Assembly (NCBI RefSeq): GCF_042850945.1
Contig: NZ_AP031496.1
Span: 3,534,001-3,598,000 of the forward strand
From: Halioxenophilus aromaticivorans
GTDB lineage: Bacteria > Pseudomonadota > Gammaproteobacteria > Pseudomonadales > Cellvibrionaceae
Length of the DNA: 64,000 nt
Direction of reading: 5' to 3'
Program-made: the position numbers and the translations under genes
Shown: one piece after another, positions 27,619 through 36,445 of the stretch
Numbering within the stretch: the first letter of the stretch is position 1
Layout of the letters: the number at the start of each line of letters is the position of its first letter
Notes under the pieces: model-generated
What the model was told of the DNA's origin: nothing
The model's input: the letters and a program-made list of their open reading frames with translations, nothing else
Database searches by the model: none

Positions 27619-29477
27619 GCCATAAACTTCATCGCCAAGCCAAAGTAAACGATTTAGTCGTTAAATTTGCCAACGTCAACGGCACCGGTTCGGCCAGCGC
27701 CAACAACCTATTTGCCAAAGCGCTGTTTCGCATGGGCTTGTCGGTTAGCCCCAAGAATATCTTCCCCAGCAATATTCAGGGCTTACCGACTTGGTACGAA
27801 GTACGCTGCAACGATAAAGGCTACCTAGCCCGGCGCGATGGCATCGATATTATGGTATCGGTCAACCCACAGAGCATGGCTAAAGACATTAAAGAAGTGG
27901 TGCCCGGCGGCTACTTTATTTACGACAACAGCAAACCTCTAGACCTGCGGTTGATGCGCAATGACATAGAGTTTATTGGCCTGCCCCTAACGCAGATTTG
28001 CTTAACCGAATACAAAGACGCTCGCCAACGCCAATTGTTTAAAAACATTATTTACGTGGGCGCGCTGGCGGCATTAATTAATATTGAATTTGATGTTTTA
28101 ACCGGATTAATCGCCGATCAATTTAAGGGCAAAGAAAAACTCATCGCCCCCAACGTTCACGCCCTGGAGTTGGGTTTTCAATACGCTAGTAAGCATTTTA
28201 ATTGCCCATTGCACGTTACCGTAGAAAGGCGCGAAGCCAATAACCAAATATTGATTGATGGTAACGCAGCGGTGGGATTGGGTGCGGTATATGGAGGCGC
28301 CACCATGGCCGGCTGGTACCCGATTACGCCGTCCACCTCAGTGGCAGAGGCCTTCGAGCGCTATTGCAAACGCCTGCGAATAGACCCCGGCACGGGCAAA
28401 AAGAACTTTGCCATTGTGCAAGCAGAAGACGAACTCGCCGCCATAGGTATGGTGATTGGCGCGACTTGGAACGGTGCCCGCGCCTTCACCGCCACCAGCG
28501 GCCCCGGCATATCGTTGATGAGTGAATTTTTGGGGCTGGCCTATTTTGCCGAAATCCCCGCCGTGTTGGTGGACGTACAACGTTCCGGCCCCAGCACGGG
28601 TATGCCAACTCGCACGCAGCAATCCGACGTGCTTGCCTGTGCCTACGCATCCCACGGCGATACAAAGCACGTTTTAGTGATACCCGCCACGCCCAAAGAA
28701 TGTTTTGATATGAGCGCCCAGGCATTTGACCTAGCGGACCAACTGCAAACCCCGGTTATTTTATTAACCGACTTAGACCTTGGCATGAACGACAATATGT
28801 CGGAGCCCTTTGAGTGGGACGACGGGCGACAATACCAACGCGGCAAGGTATTTACGGCACAACAACTGGAAGAAATGAGTGAGCGCTTCGGCCGCTACCT
28901 AGATGTGGACGGCGACGGCATTCCCTTTCGCACCTACCCCGGCACTCACCCAACCAAGGGCGCGTTTTTTACCCGGGGCACATCACGGGACGAATACGCG
29001 GTGTACACCGAGGACGGCAGCGCCTACGTACGCAACATGGAACGCCTACTTAAAAAATGGCAAACCGCTAAAAGCTACGTTCCCGAGCCGGAAATTTTCG
29101 ACCAGGGCCACAGCATTGGCATAGTCCACTTTGGTACATCCATGCACGCCACCTTAGAAGCCGCCGAACAGTTGGCCGAGGAAGGCGTTGCAGTGGATAC
29201 CTGCCGCATTCGCGCTTTTCCTTTTAACGACGACATCCACGCGTTTATTGAGCGCCATGAAACCGTTTTTGTGGTAGAGCAAAACCGCGATGCACAAATG
29301 CGCTCGCTGTTGGTGAACGAATGCGACATCGACCCCAAACATTTACGTAAGGTTTTAAATTACGACGGCATGCCGTTAACCGCGCGCTTTATTATGGATG
29401 CCATAAAACACCAAATGGGCGTTAACACCAACAACGTAAAACCGTTACCCAAACGCGCCAATAACGCCGCCCTTTAA
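27615..29477 (+). CDS. korA: 2-oxoacid:ferredoxin oxidoreductase, gamma-alpha fusion subunit
   Basis: This 620-residue protein joins a gamma domain at residues about 15-190 (VVKFANVNGTGSASANNLFAKALFR) to an alpha domain (GNAAVGLGAVYGGATMAGWYPITPSTSVAEAF, then FAIVQAEDELAAIGMVIGATWNGARAFTATSGPGISLM). This is the architecture of 2-oxoglutarate or branched 2-oxoacid:ferredoxin oxidoreductases. ATGA overlap upstream and 22 bp to the beta subunit show a three-gene operon. It decarboxylates a 2-oxoacid to acyl-CoA or runs the reverse carboxylation. The symbol is by analogy and the 2-oxoacid is not certain. Confidence 0.85.
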   Translation: MSHKLHRQAKVNDLVVKFANVNGTGSASANNLFAKALFRMGLSVSPKNIFPSNIQGLPTWYEVRCNDKGYLARRDGIDIMVSVNPQSMAKDIKEVVPGGYFIYDNSKPLDLRLMRNDIEFIGLPLTQICLTEYKDARQRQLFKNIIYVGALAALINIEFDVLTGLIADQFKGKEKLIAPNVHALELGFQYASKHFNCPLHVTVERREANNQILIDGNAAVGLGAVYGGATMAGWYPITPSTSVAEAFERYCKRLRIDPGTGKKNFAIVQAEDELAAIGMVIGATWNGARAFTATSGPGISLMSEFLGLAYFAEIPAVLVDVQRSGPSTGMPTRTQQSDVLACAYASHGDTKHVLVIPATPKECFDMSAQAFDLADQLQTPVILLTDLDLGMNDNMSEPFEWDDGRQYQRGKVFTAQQLEEMSERFGRYLDVDGDGIPFRTYPGTHPTKGAFFTRGTSRDEYAVYTEDGSAYVRNMERLLKKWQTAKSYVPEPEIFDQGHSIGIVHFGTSMHATLEAAEQLAEEGVAVDTCRIRAFPFNDDIHAFIERHETVFVVEQNRDAQMRSLLVNECDIDPKHLRKVLNYDGMPLTARFIMDAIKHQMGVNTNNVKPLPKRANNAAL

Positions 29478-29499
29478 CCGCTGAATTCGGACATTTTAC

Positions 29500-30552
29500 A
29501 TGAGCTATTTAAAGCCGGATTTTCGGCACCCAGAGCTTCCCACTAATGACCTTGGGTACACCAAAAAGAATTACGAAGGGGCCATCTCCACGCTCTGCGC
29601 TGGCTGCGGTCACGATTCCATCAGTGCCGCCATCGTCCAAGCCATCTTTGAGATGTCCATTGAGCCCCATAAAATCGCCAAGCTATCCGGCATAGGTTGC
29701 TCCTCGAAGACCCCCACCTATTTTTTAGGCAATAGTCACGGCTTTAACTCTGTGCACGGGCGCATGCCGTCGGTTGCCACCGGAGCCAATATGGCCAACC
29801 GTGACTTGATTTACGTTGGCGTCTCCGGTGATGGCGACAGCGCCTCCATCGGTATGGGCCAATTTTCCCATGCCGTGCGGCGCAATTTAAACATGATGTA
29901 CATCGTGATGAATAACGGCTGCTACGGCCTTACCAAAGGCCAGGACTCCGCCACCTCGGATGTCGGCTCCTACAGCAAAAAAGGCGAGCCCAACCCGTTT
30001 GAGGCCATCGATCTGGCCTCGGTGGCACTGCAGCTGGGGGCCACCTTTGTGGGTCGCAGCTTCTCTGGGGATAAAGCGCAAATGGTGCCTTTGATTAAGG
30101 CCGCTATTTCTCACCCGGGGTTTGCCTTTATCGATATCATTTCGCCCTGCGTCACCTTCAATAACAACCCTGGTTCGACCAAAGGCTACGAGCACGTACG
30201 CGATCACCTCGCCGCCACCGGCACCGTAGACTTCGTACCCATGCGGCAAGAAATCAGCACTGCCTACCCTGACCGCACCTCACAGGAAGTGACCCTGCAT
30301 GACGGCTCGGTTATCCACCTAAGCAAAATGGACCAACAACTGGATGTGCGTAACCGCAATTCAGCACTCAACCGAATTGCTGCTTACAAAGCAGAGGGCA
30401 AAATATTAACTGGGTTACTTTATATGGACCCAGACTCATCAGATTTGCACGACAGCCTGGATACCACCAAAAAGCCCCTGCGAGAAATGGACGAACAAGA
30501 ACTCTGCCCCGGCTCCAAAGTACTGAACAATATTAACGATAGCCTGCGCTAG
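29500..30552 (+). CDS. korB: 2-oxoacid:ferredoxin oxidoreductase, TPP-binding beta subunit
   Basis: A 350-residue beta subunit with the thiamine diphosphate site: CAGCGHDSISAAIVQ, IGCSSKTPTYFLGNSHGFNSVHGRMP, and GVSGDGDSASIGMGQFSHAVRRNLNMMYIVMNNGCYGLTKGQ (GDG to NN motif). It has a few cysteines for an Fe-S cluster but no separate ferredoxin domain, since that function sits in the GltD-like partner. The C-terminal 100 residues are less conserved. Its end overlaps the convergent EamA gene by 4 bp. Confidence 0.88.
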   Translation: MSYLKPDFRHPELPTNDLGYTKKNYEGAISTLCAGCGHDSISAAIVQAIFEMSIEPHKIAKLSGIGCSSKTPTYFLGNSHGFNSVHGRMPSVATGANMANRDLIYVGVSGDGDSASIGMGQFSHAVRRNLNMMYIVMNNGCYGLTKGQDSATSDVGSYSKKGEPNPFEAIDLASVALQLGATFVGRSFSGDKAQMVPLIKAAISHPGFAFIDIISPCVTFNNNPGSTKGYEHVRDHLAATGTVDFVPMRQEISTAYPDRTSQEVTLHDGSVIHLSKMDQQLDVRNRNSALNRIAAYKAEGKILTGLLYMDPDSSDLHDSLDTTKKPLREMDEQELCPGSKVLNNINDSLR

Positions 30553-31493
30553 TCCTGGCTGGCAGTCGCCTCGGCGATGGCCGTGGCGGGGCTGGGCAGC
30601 ACGGTTTTTTTGGTCCGTTTTTTACCATTAAACACCACAAACACCAGGGCAGACATCAACAAGCACGAGCCCAACCATTGTAGCCAGGTGACCTGTTCAC
30701 CCAAAAAGACAATTCCGCTGACTAGTCCTACCACCGGCACCCCCAAGGAGAAAGGCGCAACCTGGCTGGCTTGATATTTGGTGAGTAACAGCGTCCACAA
30801 ACCGTAGGCCACGCCCGTGGAGAACAGGGCCAAATAAAGTACCGAGAGCCAAGCCAAGGGGCTGGCTTGCAGCCACTGCCAACGGGTTTCTGGGGCATCA
30901 AATGGAATCAGTACCATAAACACCACGGCGGAAACCAAACTGCTCCACGCCAATAGCGACAGCGGTGAATAGCTGGCGCCCGTTGATTGTACCTGTCGCA
31001 CCACAATATTGGACGCAGCCCACATAGACGAGGCCGCCAAGGTTAGCAGTAAACCCGCCACGGTAACGTCCTGGGTGCCGGTAACGCCCAACACGCTGAT
31101 GGCGAAACAGATCAATCCCAAGGCGGCCATGCCCATACCAATCATCAGCGCTTTGCTGAGCGTTTCTTTTAATATAACAAAGGCAATGATGGCGGTAAAA
31201 AAGATCTGGCACTGCATCAAAACCGAGGCTAATGAGGCCGTCATACCGAACTTTAACGCCACAAACAGTAAGCTAAACTGCCCTACTCCTTGGGTTGCGC
31301 CATACCAAACCAACCATTTGGTGGGTATTTGTGGCCGCGCAATAAAAAACACCGCTGGAAAAGCCACCAATAAAAAACGGGCGGCACCGAGCTGGTTGGG
31401 GGTAAATTCCCGTAATGCGATTTCACTAGGAACAAAGTTAAACCCCCAAATGATGACCACGGCCAAGAGGGCCAGGAAGTCTTTGGTGGTCAT
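30549..31493 (-). CDS. EamA-family (DMT superfamily) permease
   Basis: A protein of about 314 residues with ten predicted membrane helices in two EamA repeats (LLAVVIIWGFNFVPSEIALREFTPNQLGAARF... and WLSVLYLALFSTGVAYGLWTLLLTKYQ...PVVGLVSGIVFLGE). Members export amino acids or other metabolites. I choose MTTKDFLALLA at 31493. Earlier in-frame starts (31514, 31589) add 7 to 32 residues before the first helix. The basic C-terminal tail is cytoplasmic. The substrate is unknown. Confidence 0.85.
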   Translation of the reverse strand: MTTKDFLALLAVVIIWGFNFVPSEIALREFTPNQLGAARFLLVAFPAVFFIARPQIPTKWLVWYGATQGVGQFSLLFVALKFGMTASLASVLMQCQIFFTAIIAFVILKETLSKALMIGMGMAALGLICFAISVLGVTGTQDVTVAGLLLTLAASSMWAASNIVVRQVQSTGASYSPLSLLAWSSLVSAVVFMVLIPFDAPETRWQWLQASPLAWLSVLYLALFSTGVAYGLWTLLLTKYQASQVAPFSLGVPVVGLVSGIVFLGEQVTWLQWLGSCLLMSALVFVVFNGKKRTKKTVLPSPATAIAEATASQD

Positions 31494-31664
31494 GGTGGCG
31501 GGCTGAGAAAACATAGCGGTGGGCCGTTTAAAAGCCAAGATTGTAGCAACCTGTGGCATCCAGTTATACCAACAAACTGGCCAAAACACGCTAATAATCT
31601 ACCTTCAAAATACCAAACGAGATGAAATCCTCCTTGTTGGTTTGCCTAATTTTGTAACCAATGG

Positions 31665-31697
31665 GCAAAAAAAGCCCTAAACCAATTCGTTAGGGCT
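31665..31697 (-). terminator. Rho-independent terminator of the desaturase-MarR operon
   Basis: On the minus strand an 8-bp stem (AGCCCTAA pairing with TTAGGGCT, 9-base loop) is followed directly by seven T. It lies 27 bp after the sterol desaturase stop. Confidence 0.85.
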
Positions 31698-31723
31698 GCA
31701 AGGCTACTAGTTATCTGTTCGGC

Positions 31724-32521
31724 TTACTGCGCTGGCTTAGCCTTCGCTGGGCTCGCCTTTTTAGGCTTCTTCCAACCGTCGCCAGAGTCGTAGGTGCCAA
31801 ACATCCAGTCATAGAGCAAAGAGATGGTGGCAAAATTTCCGGCGGTGAAGCGCGCATGGTGCACGTGGTGCATGTAAGACATGTATTTCAGGTACTTAAA
31901 CGGGAAGCGTTCTTCCTCTTGTAAGTCGTGGTTATGCTGGTTGATCTCAGAAAAGGCAATCCAAGTAATGATGATGGTCACCACATGGAAATCCCCCATC
32001 ATGGCGGCCAGGGCGGCAATGCTTAGTCCGTAAAGGGCCAAACCCATGCAGGTTTCTATGGGGTGCAAATACGCGGAGTCGCCTCGGCAAGGGTTGCGGC
32101 GCTGGTGATGCACCGAATGCACCCACATTAACGGCCCAGGGCCGAAGCCACCATCGTGGAATAAAAACCGATGGGTTAAGTAGTAGAAAAAATCGTAAAA
32201 CATCAAAATGATGAATATATCCAACGGCATCTGCCACCAGGGCTGCGGTTGTGCAGTCATGCAAAATGGCAAGATAAAGGCAAATATTGCCAGCTGGGTA
32301 GCGATACCCCAGGAAGCCGAACGAATAATAATCGGCTTGTAGTAGCTGAGTTTTTTGCGCTCTTGGGCAGCCTCTTTATTTAACCGAGCTATGTCTTTAC
32401 AGCCAGGCACTACTCGCTTCAACACTAACCCTATCAACTGAGGGATGGCCACCACGGCTACCAACGCCATCAGCGACAATTGCCACTGATAGTTTTCGGC
32501 GGAAAAAAATGAGGGTTCCAT
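31724..32521 (-). CDS. Sterol desaturase / fatty acid hydroxylase family protein
   Basis: A 265-residue membrane di-iron enzyme with four hydrophobic segments and the histidine boxes HRFLFH, HSVHHQRRNP and HHVHHARF, which bind the iron pair. The family hydroxylates or desaturates sterols, fatty acids or carotenoids using O2. The Lys/Pro/Ala-rich tail is cytoplasmic. It is coupled to the upstream double-MarR regulator by a TAATG overlap, so that protein probably controls it. With the GMC oxidase and acyl-CoA dehydrogenases in the window it may serve lipid or sterol metabolism, which is inference. Confidence 0.88.
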   Translation of the reverse strand: MEPSFFSAENYQWQLSLMALVAVVAIPQLIGLVLKRVVPGCKDIARLNKEAAQERKKLSYYKPIIIRSASWGIATQLAIFAFILPFCMTAQPQPWWQMPLDIFIILMFYDFFYYLTHRFLFHDGGFGPGPLMWVHSVHHQRRNPCRGDSAYLHPIETCMGLALYGLSIAALAAMMGDFHVVTIIITWIAFSEINQHNHDLQEEERFPFKYLKYMSYMHHVHHARFTAGNFATISLLYDWMFGTYDSGDGWKKPKKASPAKAKPAQ

Positions 32522-33615
32522 TAACTGCGTCCTCTTGTGATTGTTATTAAATGCTGACCCAGCGCGTTAGCCCCGGTCATTCCCAACTCATCTATCATCA
32601 TCTGCGATAGCTGCTGAATTTTTTCTCGCAGCACATTGGCGCTGTCGTAATGCTTGGCCACAGCCAAATACATGTGCTCTAGGCCGGTTTCCAATGCATC
32701 GAATTCTCGTTCCGTCAGAAGAGCTCTAATATCGGCTTCGGTTTGGCTGACGTTCTCCTGGGAACGCTGCATAAGCAGCTCACCTTTAGCCGTGAGCACC
32801 AACAGAGTTTGGCGTTTATCGTTACTATCGGCTTGCCGCTCGATATAACCCTGGGCCTCTAACTCTTGCGCCGAAGCGGCCACAGCTTGCTTGGATATGC
32901 CCAACACCTGCGCGATAAACTGAATGTGTTTCGCCTCTCGGCTGATCATCCCCAGCACCGGGCCAAAGCTGTCTTTTAGCCCGGTAAAGCCCTGGTCGAG
33001 CACCGCTTGCTTGGCCCGCCCACGAATAAATTTATCCAACTTAGGTAAGAACAAATTCAACTGGGCTGGTTGGATATCGGCTTCACCCACAGCGGTTGAT
33101 GGCAAACGCCGCAGTTGCGCCGTGGCCAGGTTTAATTGTTCGCAAACTCGCTCAAGCGCCCGGTTTAAAGCCTGCATGGCGTCACTACCCAACTGTTTAT
33201 GGAGGCCGTTGTAGATTTCCAGAGTTATCGCGATGCCCTGCCGTATTAAATGCAGGCCCTTCTCGCTGGGTGAGATGAAGCTAGAGCGACTGTCTTTCGG
33301 ATTCTTACGCTTTTCAATCAGCCCCTGGTCCTGTAATTCACGAATAACCTTACTGCACGCCTGCTTGCTCACAGACAGCACCGCCGCTAACTCACCTGGG
33401 GAGCAATCCCGCTGCGCCAACAGGGCCATATAGCCCACGTATTCCAAGCTGAGCTTCGAGTAGTCGGCTGATTGCTGTAACCGGGCTAGGGTCTCGCGTT
33501 CGAAGTAATGGCTGATCACCATTAAATTGGTGGCAAACCCCTGGGCCAGATTGCCGGGGACGATGCCCAGAACCGGGGTTACATTAGCGCTGCTTTGATC
33601 ATTGTTGTTAGCCAT
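32521..33615 (-). CDS. Tandem MarR-domain regulator
   Basis: A single chain of about 364 residues with two complete MarR modules. The first winged helix is VSKQACSKVIRELQDQGLIE with wing RKNPKDSRSS. The second is GISKQAVAASAQELEAQGY with wing RQADSNDKRQT. Classical MarR proteins are dimers of 140-160 residues, so this looks like a covalent dimer. The start is uncertain between 33615, 33633 and 33681; I choose the one that leaves the TTGTC/GACAA dyad at 33636-33651 upstream. It is translationally coupled to the sterol desaturase gene. Confidence 0.85.
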   Translation of the reverse strand: MANNNDQSSANVTPVLGIVPGNLAQGFATNLMVISHYFERETLARLQQSADYSKLSLEYVGYMALLAQRDCSPGELAAVLSVSKQACSKVIRELQDQGLIEKRKNPKDSRSSFISPSEKGLHLIRQGIAITLEIYNGLHKQLGSDAMQALNRALERVCEQLNLATAQLRRLPSTAVGEADIQPAQLNLFLPKLDKFIRGRAKQAVLDQGFTGLKDSFGPVLGMISREAKHIQFIAQVLGISKQAVAASAQELEAQGYIERQADSNDKRQTLLVLTAKGELLMQRSQENVSQTEADIRALLTEREFDALETGLEHMYLAVAKHYDSANVLREKIQQLSQMMIDELGMTGANALGQHLITITRGRS

Positions 33616-33635
33616 AGGACAATAGTAAACCATGA

Positions 33636-33651
33636 TTGTCTTTTTCGACAA
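33636..33651. promoter_or_regulatory. Putative operator of the double-MarR gene
   Basis: A perfect inverted repeat TTGTC-N6-GACAA lies 21 bp upstream of the chosen start of the MarR-type regulator. Its position suits autoregulation by occlusion of the promoter or ribosome-binding site. Confidence 0.4.
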
Positions 33652-33797
33652 CACATAATTACCAAATCGCATTGCCGGCATAAATACGCGACCAAAGGCG
33701 CCAATTGAATAGCTCTACTAGGAAATGATAATTAGGCGGTAGCGAGAATTGAGAGGGGAAAGCCCCTGCCAAGTCGGCAGGGGTGCAACGCCATGGC

Positions 33798-35090
33798 CTA
33801 GAGGTCGTAGCCGCGTTCGTTATGAGAAACCGTGTCCAAACCTTCGGTTTCCTCGTCTTCAGACACACGCAAACCAGTGATAGCGTCCAATAATTTCAAC
33901 AGAATAAAGGTCACCACAGCGGTGTAAACGCCGGTTGCCAGAATACCAATGACCTGCACAGTAACCTGGCCACCGATGGTCACGCCCTCGGCCAAGCCTT
34001 GGCCACTGAAGATCCCCAGCGCATCGCTGGCAAAAATACCGGCCAAAAATGTACCCAAAATACCGCCCACACCGTGCACTGGGAACACATCTAAAGAGTC
34101 ATCGATTTTGAGCTTCTGCTTGATCCACAAGGTAGCAAAGAAACACACCACGCCAGCGCTGATGCCAATCACCATAGCGCCCGCCGGCCCAACAAAGCCC
34201 GAAGCAGGCGTAATGGTACCTAGGCCTGCAACCATACCAGTCACTGCGCCCAGTGCGCTGGGCTTACCGTATTTGAGCCACTCGATGGTCAACCAGGTAA
34301 ATGCACCGGCAGCCGCCGATAAATGGGTCACCAGCATGGCCATGGCAGCGTCACCATTGGCGGCCAGAGCACTACCGCCATTGAAGCCAAACCAACCTAC
34401 CCAAAGCATGCCTGCCCCGGTAATGGTCATGGTCATATTGTGCGGCGGCATGGCAACTTCGCCGTAACCATTTCGGTTGCCCAACACCAACGCGGCAACT
34501 AAGGCGGCTACACCGGCGGTAATGTGCACCACGGTACCACCGGCGAAGTCCAGCAGGCCCATTTCGCCAAGCCAGCCGCCACCCCATACCCAATGGGTCA
34601 CAGGCGCGTATACCACCAGCAGCCAAACAGCCGAAAACAACACCACCGCGGAAAATTTCATGCGCTCGGCAAAGCCACCCACGATCAACGCAGGCGTAAT
34701 AATGGCGAAGGTCATTTGAAACAGAACAAACAGGGACTCGGGAATATCGCCACTGAGGGTTTCTTCCGCAACACCGGCCAAAAAGGCTTTGCTCAGGCCG
34801 CCCATTAGGCTGGTGCCTTCGCTAAAGGCAATGCTGTAACCCACAGCAAACCAAAGAATGGAAGCAACACAGGCGATGGTAAAACACTGCATTAATACGC
34901 TTAGAACATTTTTAGAGCGAACCAAGCCGCCGTAAAACAGAGCCAGGCCAGGCAAAGTCATAAACAGTACTAGCGCAGTGGACGTAAGAATCCAACCAGT
35001 ATTTGCACCGTCTAGTGAATCGGCAAATCCGAGCGAGGGAAAACAAAGCAAGAGTGATAGCGCCAAACAGCGCCGAAGAAGTAGAAGCAT
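33798..35090 (-). CDS. amtB: Ammonium transporter
   Basis: A 430-residue Amt/Rh family channel with a cleavable signal peptide (to about FADS) and 11 membrane helices. The twin pore histidines are in GGTVVHITAGVAALVAALVLGNR and DVFPVHGVGGILGTFLAGIF. The gating region FGFNGGSALAANGDA is typical. It conducts ammonium into the cytoplasm under nitrogen limitation. No glnK is adjacent, which is unusual. The upstream control region is truncated after about 115 bp by the left repeat of the integrative element, and a NtrC-type site now lies beyond the far end of that element. Confidence 0.96.
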   Translation of the reverse strand: MLLLLRRCLALSLLLCFPSLGFADSLDGANTGWILTSTALVLFMTLPGLALFYGGLVRSKNVLSVLMQCFTIACVASILWFAVGYSIAFSEGTSLMGGLSKAFLAGVAEETLSGDIPESLFVLFQMTFAIITPALIVGGFAERMKFSAVVLFSAVWLLVVYAPVTHWVWGGGWLGEMGLLDFAGGTVVHITAGVAALVAALVLGNRNGYGEVAMPPHNMTMTITGAGMLWVGWFGFNGGSALAANGDAAMAMLVTHLSAAAGAFTWLTIEWLKYGKPSALGAVTGMVAGLGTITPASGFVGPAGAMVIGISAGVVCFFATLWIKQKLKIDDSLDVFPVHGVGGILGTFLAGIFASDALGIFSGQGLAEGVTIGGQVTVQVIGILATGVYTAVVTFILLKLLDAITGLRVSEDEETEGLDTVSHNERGYDL

Positions 35091-35204
35091 GCAAATAATC
35101 CTATTGAGGTAGGTAAGTTGAATCTAATTATTAGTAGGTACTTAAGCTGGCTTACCGGTACTTTATAAATCGTTAATATTGAGCAACTCCAGCGACCGCG
35201 GCCA

Positions 35205-35226
35205 TTATAGGTATGCCCATACTATC
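35205..35226. repeat. Left attachment repeat (attL candidate)
   Basis: The core reads AGGTATGCCCATACTATC. It contains the dyad GTAT-GCCC-ATAC, the half-site arrangement expected of a tyrosine recombinase core. Its partner at 39855-39876 differs at two positions, T to C in each case. Confidence 0.65.
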
Positions 35227-35367
35227 GAGGGAAGAGGAAATTAACGAAGGAATGCGGCCTGTAGGTGAGGTGGATTATTGGGTTTGTACCAGCGGATTGT
35301 ACCTGCAGGACTTACTAAGGGATAGACCGCATACACCTAAGGTTTATTAACCGTCTACTTAAGGTCT

Positions 35368-35422
35368 CACTACAGTTGATCGAAGCAAGGGAGAAGCTTG
35401 TCTTCGACTGAAGCTAGACCCT
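35368..35422 (+). repeat. 55-bp direct repeat, copy 1
   Basis: 52 of 55 bases match copy 2 at 36218-36272. In one frame both copies encode TTVDRxKGEACLRLKLDP, and two of the three differences are synonymous in that frame. This copy is followed by a stop soon afterwards and has no start codon, so it looks like a duplicated gene fragment. It also contains short CTTC-GACT-GAAG and GAAG-CTTGT-CTTC dyads. Confidence 0.8.
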
Positions 35423-35430
35423 CTAAAAAG

Positions 35431-35710
35431 GAATTAACCAACACTTACTTTTAAATAACCATCAATCAAAGGGAGGTCTTCTACTAATAGAGTTCTTACT
35501 ATTGGTCTTCATACGAAGTATGTTTCTTCAATAGAGTTATACTATTAGAAATAGACTAAAGTTATATCCAATTACATTGGTTTTTACTCTAATAATGAAT
35601 TGAATGAATGGTATTGATTGTTAGAAGTTATGTGTTACCCTAAAACACCTTAAGTAATCTATAGGTTAGACTCTAGGTAAACCTTAAGACACTAAAGAAT
35701 TCTATTATAA
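35431..35710. other. AT-rich stretch with repeated small hairpins
   Basis: This part of the element is clearly more AT-rich than its surroundings and has no ORF. AATAG and CTATT arms with a 7- to 8-base spacer occur twice (near 35487 and 35532), and CATAC-GAA-GTATG spans 35510-35522. It could be a replication, excision-control or transcript-end region. Nothing more can be supported. Confidence 0.4.
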
Positions 35711-36058
35711 GAGTTAACTAAAAGACTGTTTCTCTTTGGGAGTGCAGAGGGCCTTTCTCTTTATTCGGCCCAACTAATTCACACCCATTTCCAGCCTCAG
35801 ATCGCCTTTAAGGGCAAACCTAAGTCCTGCCAATACCCCTATACGCTCCTAAGAAGCCCTCTAAGGCCCCTCAAAGCCCAAAGTAAGGCCAACGTACCGG
35901 GTCACCCCCAAGAAGCCATCAGAGAGCCTTACAGAGCCTTGCAGGATTTAACCACCTCAGACCTGAATCTACATATAGATGAAGGAAGACTCTGGAGGTC
36001 ATCTGTGGGTGTCACTAAGGCCGCATCAGGCTCACTAAGGGTGATTCTGCGGTGATGA
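35711..36058 (+). pseudogene. Stop-free reading frame without a start codon
   Basis: One plus-strand frame stays open for about 115 codons and ends with TGA at 36056-36058. Its translation, including segments such as HPQEAIREPYRALQDLTTSDL and EGRLWRSSVGVTKAASG, looks protein-like, but it has no ATG and no early GTG or TTG start. It may be the 3' part of a gene whose beginning was lost or frameshifted, or chance. No family is recognisable. Confidence 0.25.
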
Positions 36059-36200
36059 CCTCCGAAACACTGCGGTCTGCTCTTTCGGATAAACGGTAGA
36101 GGGTATCTGCGGGTGAATTGAGGCCGGTAATAGGGAAAACTTATAGCCAGCAAGAAAGAACTAAAGGCCTTACTCCGTTAGTGCAGAGGTGTTCCGCTCA

Positions 36201-36416
36201 ATGATGCCCCTGGGTGACACTACAGTTGATCGAGGCAAAGGAGAAGCTTGTCTTCGACTGAAGTTAGACCCTTCCAATCTCTGGTCAATAATCACTCAGG
36301 CCACTAAAGAATCTACCGGAAAGTCACTGGAAAAACGCGATTTACACCCTTCCAGACGGCAAAATAAATCCTTTAAAATCAGTGACTTAAAGAAATTCCA
36401 GATTTCCAACACCTAG
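36201..36416 (+). CDS. Small hypothetical protein in the integrative element
   Basis: A 71-residue frame from ATG 36201 (AGAGGT lies about 10 bp upstream) encodes a hydrophilic, basic protein: DTTVDRGKGEACLRLKLDP, then a Ser/Lys/Arg-rich half ending KKFQISNT. The first part is repeated as a fragment at 35368-35422 with mostly synonymous differences, weak evidence that the frame is or was translated. No domain is recognised. A second small frame follows 29 bp later. Confidence 0.35.
   Translation: MMPLGDTTVDRGKGEACLRLKLDPSNLWSIITQATKESTGKSLEKRDLHPSRRQNKSFKISDLKKFQISNT
36218..36272 (+). repeat. 55-bp direct repeat, copy 2
   Basis: The partner of 35368-35422 (52/55 identical), 850 bp away in the same orientation and lying inside the small frame at 36201-36416. 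Confidence 0.8.
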
Positions 36417-36445
36417 TACATAAATGGAATTTGGAAAAAGTACAA

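Noticed and set aside
35091..35230. tRNA gene as the target of the integrative element
   Set aside because: No cloverleaf or CCA-proximal sequence is visible beside either repeat.
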